Made by a program: the position numbers and the translations under genes. A model generated the notes under the pieces. That model searched no databases, was not told where the DNA came from, and was given only the letters and a program-made list of their open reading frames with translations. Shown here one piece after another: positions 6,098 to 7,252 of a stretch of 7,252 nucleotides of DNA. Within the stretch, counting starts at the first letter, position 1. Each line of letters opens with the position of its first letter. The stretch covers positions 1 through 7,252 of the forward strand of contig JBCCFC010000700.1 of NCBI GenBank assembly GCA_039029935.1. Reading direction: 5' to 3'. This stretch comes from G039029935 sp039029935 (GTDB lineage: Bacteria; Chloroflexota; Anaerolineae; Caldilineales; Caldilineaceae).

Positions 6098-6250
6098 ATG
6101 AAAAAGTGGTCATTCAAATGGGGGCGACTAGAATTTTCACACGAGGCAGAATCACGAGCAGATGGCGACGACAAAGATTCGCCTTGGGGTGCAATCGCTG
6201 TGTTCTTGGCCCTAGCAAGTCTTATCATACAAGCGTTACAGTTGATGTAG
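6098..6250 (+). CDS. 50-residue single-pass membrane protein
   Basis: A short reading frame with AGGAG (6086-6090) seven bases before its ATG encodes 50 residues. Residues 1-29 are hydrophilic, with basic and aromatic residues first (MKKWSFKWGRLEF) and then an acidic stretch (DGDDKD, 22-27). Residues 31-48 (GAIAVFLALASLIIQALQ) form one clear hydrophobic helix that ends almost at the C terminus, giving a tail-anchored look. It lies 16 bases after the 119-residue gene and 22 bases before the ATPase gene, so it is almost certainly co-transcribed and translated. The function is unknown; it could anchor or regulate one of its neighbours. Confidence 0.72.
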   Translation: MKKWSFKWGRLEFSHEAESRADGDDKDSPWGAIAVFLALASLIIQALQLM

Positions 6251-6258
6251 GAACAAGT

Positions 6259-6275
6259 AAGGAGGTCCTCTTATG
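6259..6275 (+). promoter_or_regulatory. Strong ribosome-binding site fixing the ATPase start
   Basis: AAGGAGG (6259-6265), close to the full anti-16S match, stands seven bases before the ATG at 6273. This supports that ATG over the second in-frame Met (codon 5), and it is the best ribosome-binding site in the plus-strand operon. Confidence 0.8.
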
Positions 6276-7252
6276 GAAGATTTCATGTTTGAGTTTGAAT
6301 CGGAACGATTTTTTAACACCGCTGGCCCCATACAGAAAGATTTACATTACTATCTACCACCCCTTCAGCGATTTGATCTGCGCGAAATTTTAGGATTGAT
6401 TCACCAGCGAAAATACTTCATCCTTCATGCACCGCGTCAAGTGGGTAAAACCACCTTTATGCTATCACTGATGGACTATCTCAACCAAAGTGGTCGTTAC
6501 CACGCCTTGTATGTCAATCTGGAAACCGCGCAGGCGGCACGCGAAGATGTTGACGGGGCGATGAGCGCAATTGCCAGTGCCTTTGCACGCGAGGAACGAT
6601 TCCATCTATCTGATACATTCCTGCAAGATAATTGGGATTCTATTCTAAAAAAACATAGCGGCTATGGTGTGTTGGAAGAACTATTGGCAACGTGGGCGCA
6701 ATCGACCGATAAGCCCATTGTCCTTATGTTGGATGAAGTCGATGCGCTTATCGGGGATACGCTGATTTCTGTGCTGCGTCAACTCCGTGCGGGCTACAGC
6801 CGTCGCCCACGTGGATTTCCCCATAGCATCATCCTGTGTGGTATTCGCGATATCCGCGATTACCGTATCCATTCTAGCCGCGAAAAGACAATCATCACGG
6901 GCGGTAGTGCCTTCAATATCAAAGCCAAATCCCTACGTATGGGTGATTTTACAAAAGAGGAAATGTCAACCCTCTATCAACAACATACTGAGGCCACGGG
7001 ACAAGAATTTACCCACAATGCGCTTGATTTGCTCTGGGACTTAACACAGGGACAGCCTTGGATTGTCAACGCAATGGGCTATGAACTGACCCATGAGATG
7101 AAAGAAAATCGGGATCGAACCGTCGCGCTCACGGCAAATATGGTCCAAGTTGCCAAAGAGCGACTGATTCAACGGCGAGATACCCATCTGGATCAGCTCA
7201 TCGACAAACTCAAGGAGCCTCGCGTCAAAGAGGTCATGGAGCCGATTTTGTC
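6273..7252 (+). CDS. AAA-like P-loop ATPase (STAND-type), truncated by the window edge
   Basis: The first 326 residues of a P-loop ATPase are present and the frame is still open at the edge. The N-terminal motif FFNTAGPIQKDLHYYLPPLQRFDL (13-36) is characteristic of a widespread family annotated only as ATP-binding or AAA-like domain protein. Walker A is APRQVGKT (53-60). Walker B is IVLMLDEVD (149-157), with Asp154 and Glu155. SVLRQLRAGY, the CGIRDIRDYRIHSS motif and GGSAFNIKAKSLRMGDF lie in the ATPase core, about 165-226, and TQGQPWIVNAMGYE follows as sensor-like and winged-helix elements. RLIQRRDTHLDQL begins the C-terminal part. From memory, full-length relatives are about 500 residues and often end in a PD-(D/E)XK nuclease-like domain; that part lies outside the window. 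It is the fourth gene of the PadR operon. Membership of the family is secure, but the biological role is unknown. Confidence 0.93.
   Translation, partial: MEDFMFEFESERFFNTAGPIQKDLHYYLPPLQRFDLREILGLIHQRKYFILHAPRQVGKTTFMLSLMDYLNQSGRYHALYVNLETAQAAREDVDGAMSAIASAFAREERFHLSDTFLQDNWDSILKKHSGYGVLEELLATWAQSTDKPIVLMLDEVDALIGDTLISVLRQLRAGYSRRPRGFPHSIILCGIRDIRDYRIHSSREKTIITGGSAFNIKAKSLRMGDFTKEEMSTLYQQHTEATGQEFTHNALDLLWDLTQGQPWIVNAMGYELTHEMKENRDRTVALTANMVQVAKERLIQRRDTHLDQLIDKLKEPRVKEVMEPIL

Noticed and set aside
1..7252. tRNA or rRNA genes, CRISPR arrays, transposase genes
   Set aside because: I saw no cloverleaf with a recognisable T-loop, no regularly spaced repeats and no transposase or integrase motifs on either strand.

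Overview
The window looks like chromosomal DNA of moderate GC content from a free-living heterotroph, most likely a member of the Chloroflexota. The taxonomic reading rests on three things: the Tat-type lipoprotein solute-binding protein with a low-complexity Ala/Pro/Glu linker, the style of the P-loop ATPase at the right end, and the general codon use. It is an inference, not a proof.

There are two divergent transcription units on either side of a non-coding region of about 360 bases (4992-5353). The left unit, on the minus strand, is a carbohydrate-uptake operon. In transcription order it holds an extracellular sugar-binding lipoprotein (4991 to 3648), a strong intercistronic stem-loop, two MalF/MalG-type ABC permeases whose genes overlap as ATGA (3559 to 2633 and 2636 to 1800), a 62-base near-perfect palindrome, and a formylglycine-dependent sulfatase without a signal peptide (1670 to 153). 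A possible further partial reading frame runs off the left edge. No ABC ATPase is present, so the transporter presumably uses a shared ATPase encoded elsewhere. The simplest reading is that a sulfated sugar, or an oligosaccharide carrying sulfate, is imported and then desulfated in the cytoplasm. A good sigma-70-like promoter (TTGACA, 17 bases, TACAAT) lies upstream of the binding-protein gene.

The right unit, on the plus strand, is a compact set of four genes with gaps of 16-23 bases and good ribosome-binding sites. It holds a PadR-type regulator (5354-5698), an unrecognised 119-residue protein (5722-6081), a 50-residue single-pass membrane protein (6098-6250), and the N-terminal 326 residues of an AAA-like P-loop ATPase that runs off the right edge (6273-7252). 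This is the least conventional part of the window. A PadR sensor, two small probably membrane-associated proteins and a STAND/AAA-like ATPase are arranged as one operon behind an AT-rich leader that carries widely spaced inverted repeats, which are candidate operators. Its function cannot be read from the sequence.

Other points of interest are an in-frame near-repeat of the permease C-terminal codons just past its stop codon, the 62-base palindrome before the sulfatase, and two back-to-back hairpins in the divergent control region.
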